Translations under genes and position numbers: made by a program
Origin: Engraulis encrasicolus
Taxonomy: Eukaryota; Chordata; Actinopteri; Clupeiformes; Engraulidae
DNA: 64,000 nucleotides
Reading direction: 5' to 3'
NCBI RefSeq assembly: GCF_034702125.1
Contig: NC_085869.1
Span: 12,727,407 to 12,791,406 of the forward strand
Notes under the pieces: model-generated
Told to the model about the DNA's origin: nothing
Database searches by the model: none
The model's input: the letters and a program-made list of their open reading frames with translations, nothing else
Shown here: positions 62,521 to 64,000 of the stretch, in pieces
How positions within the stretch are numbered: position 1 is the first letter of the stretch
How the letters are laid out: each line of letters begins with the position of its first letter

Positions 62521-62590
62521 CCCCCCCCCCCCCCACTGTCAGCCTCTAGCCAGCAAGGCCACTGATAACCCCCCCCCCCCTCATCCCCCA
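62521..62590. repeat. Duplicated segment in the LINE 3' region
   Basis: CACTGTCAGCCTCTAGCCAG followed by CAAGGCCACTGA occurs at about 62485 and again at 62533, each followed by a C run. Confidence 0.85.
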
Positions 62591-62669
62591 CCACCATATC
62601 TGCGACTGAACATTCCACCTGCACTACTATACTTGTGACTGAACTTTCAACCTGCACTAACTCAAAACA

Positions 62670-62670
62670 T

Positions 62671-62720
<50 letters not shown>

Positions 62721-62762
62721 GCACACTGCACTTTCTGCACTAAACCCAAACATACACACACT

Positions 62763-62847
<85 letters not shown>

Positions 62848-62898
62848 ACACACACACAAGACGCACACCGCACCTTCTACCTGCACTAAACACATACA

Positions 62899-62963
<65 letters not shown>
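62670..62963. repeat. Three (CA)n arrays
   Basis: CA arrays at about 62670-62718, 62765-62845 and 62893-62962, separated by related spacers (CTGCACTAAAC), as if an array-plus-spacer unit had multiplied. Confidence 0.96.
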
Positions 62964-62966
<3 letters not shown>

Positions 62967-63340
62967 TGCTGGTGTACTTGACAGACCTTTTTTATATTTA
63001 TTTTCTTCAAAATGCTACTATTACCATGTCAGAACGCTATAAAGGACTTTTTTAGGAAAAGCACAAAAGCACAACAAATACCTCTTAATGTATGTCCTCT
63101 ACAAGTCTTCTGTTGTCCAGTCTTGCACTTTAAATGTCTGTATGAGCACTGTCTATGTCCATACTGTCTTAAGTCCATGTATAAGTAGGCTACTGTCTAT
63201 GTCTATACTGTCTATGTCCTTACCTTAATTAGTCTATGTCTGTATGGGAAAGCAAGAAATGTAATTTCAAATTCTTTGTATGACCAGTGCATGTAAAGAA
63301 ATTGACAATAAAACCTACTTGACTTGACTTGACTTGATCT

Positions 63341-64000
63341 CTCTATTAATGAATCACTTGCACAAACAGAACACAAAGGCAAAATAGAACTCATAGACCA
63401 CTAATCACTATTTGCAAAGCAAGTTTCACAGATGTTTTGAGTTTTGTGTGTTTGATTCATTTGGGCATATTTGGCGTTAAAAAAAAAAAAAAATCTCGGA
63501 CGAAATGAGCGAGGTCCGGACCTCGGGAACCTCAAATGTAACTACGGCCATGCAGGCATTGAGCATTCGCGCGGCACTGAGAACTCAGACATTCTCCGGA
63601 ATTATTACAAATCAACAGTGGTCCACAGGCTAGCCTACTTCCCCGTGCGAATATGGCAAGTCCTACCTAAATAGTGCGTGTTCACGCACTGTGTGTGCAT
63701 ACTAGCTACAGGCTAATGTTTGCACTCAGTGACTGTGCATTGCTTTTGCCCACAGCTTGCTCCTGAAAAAGTTTCACCTCACTGAAATAACAATAAACAA
63801 TATAACGATTAAAAAAATAACAATCATATTTGCCTTAACGTCACCATGTACCTTCCCCTAACAAATAAACATGAAATTCTTAATAGTTACCTGATCTTTG
63901 CTGTCGACCAGGACGCACTACAGCATTGTATGTGCCCCACCTGAAGTAGGCCTATACGTTGGTTGCTTTTGAGTTGGAGAGTGCAAAAGTCTAACTACAC
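63341..64000. other. No gene seen; possible minus-strand splice donor at 63890
   Basis: Intergenic. Minus strand CAAAGATCAG|GTAACT at about 63889-63891 resembles a 5' splice site and could belong to an alternative or neighbouring UGT first exon; unsupported otherwise. Confidence 0.3.

Larger units (their letters stand above)
61985..63340 (+). mobile_element. 5'-truncated non-LTR retrotransposon with 3'UTR and (ACTTG)n tail
   Basis: 61989-62516 encodes about 175 residues of the reverse transcriptase C-terminal region: SSTKFLGVHISDDLSWTTNT, LYFLRKLKKA, FYRGTIESVVSNCITVWGGS and VVNTAKKIIG. The frame is open to its stop. A 3'UTR follows, expanded by three (CA)n arrays, ending with AATAAAACC and TACTTGACTTGACTTGACTT. 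Similar sequences are widespread in teleosts. The intact reading frame suggests a recent copy. Confidence 0.82.

Overview
This window is vertebrate nuclear DNA, almost certainly from a ray-finned (teleost) fish. Three protein-coding loci are visible: the last exons of an akap11-like gene, a complete tnfsf11 (RANKL) gene, and an intronless-coding UDP-glucuronosyltransferase of the fish UGT5 type on the minus strand. The order akap11 - tnfsf11, both on the same strand, matches the neighbourhood of these genes in other vertebrates (human 13q14). That synteny is the main reason for calling the first gene akap11 rather than its relative sphkap. Introns and intergenic DNA are packed with typical teleost repeats: short non-autonomous DNA transposons, 3' ends of non-LTR retrotransposons ending in short tandem repeats, tRNA-derived SINEs, and long (CA)n, (CT)n and (AAT)n arrays. 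I see no rRNA or tRNA gene, no CRISPR and no bacterial-type system.

Layout. 1-1300: fold-back repeat, hAT-like repeat and a CT array. 1336-5146: four in-phase exons of akap11 (1336-1422, 2534-2580, 3214-3389, 4979-5146), with a probable 3'UTR to about 8.3 kb. 8.3-17.3 kb: intergenic repeats, including a Tc1-like remnant. 17482-33697: tnfsf11 in four coding exons (17482-17676, 21083-21118, 32146-32278, 33255-33697), with an AU-rich 3'UTR to a poly(A) signal at 35697. 36-57 kb: mostly transposon fossils, with one unassigned candidate exon (36991-37163) and several LINE fragments. 57017-58606: the UGT coding exon on the minus strand, with a possible 5' non-coding exon near 61.0 kb. 59-64 kb: fold-back repeats, a short interstitial telomere-like array and a 5'-truncated LINE with its 3' tail.

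The most interesting single observation is a hAT-type element (3391-4123) inserted exactly at the end of an akap11 coding exon. Its 8-bp target-site duplication (GCAGCAGG) covers the exon end. The GT of the present splice donor is formed by the last G of the duplication and the first T of the transposon. A second, TTAA-flanked element later inserted into it. The second theme is a set of otherwise different fold-back repeats that share a small hairpin followed by GAAACG. The third is many short DNA elements whose target duplications can be read directly.

The three genes are not a pathway. AKAP11 is a PKA/PP1/GSK3 scaffold, RANKL is the osteoclast cytokine, and the UGT is an ER conjugating enzyme. 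Repeat family names are from pattern recognition only and were not checked against a library.
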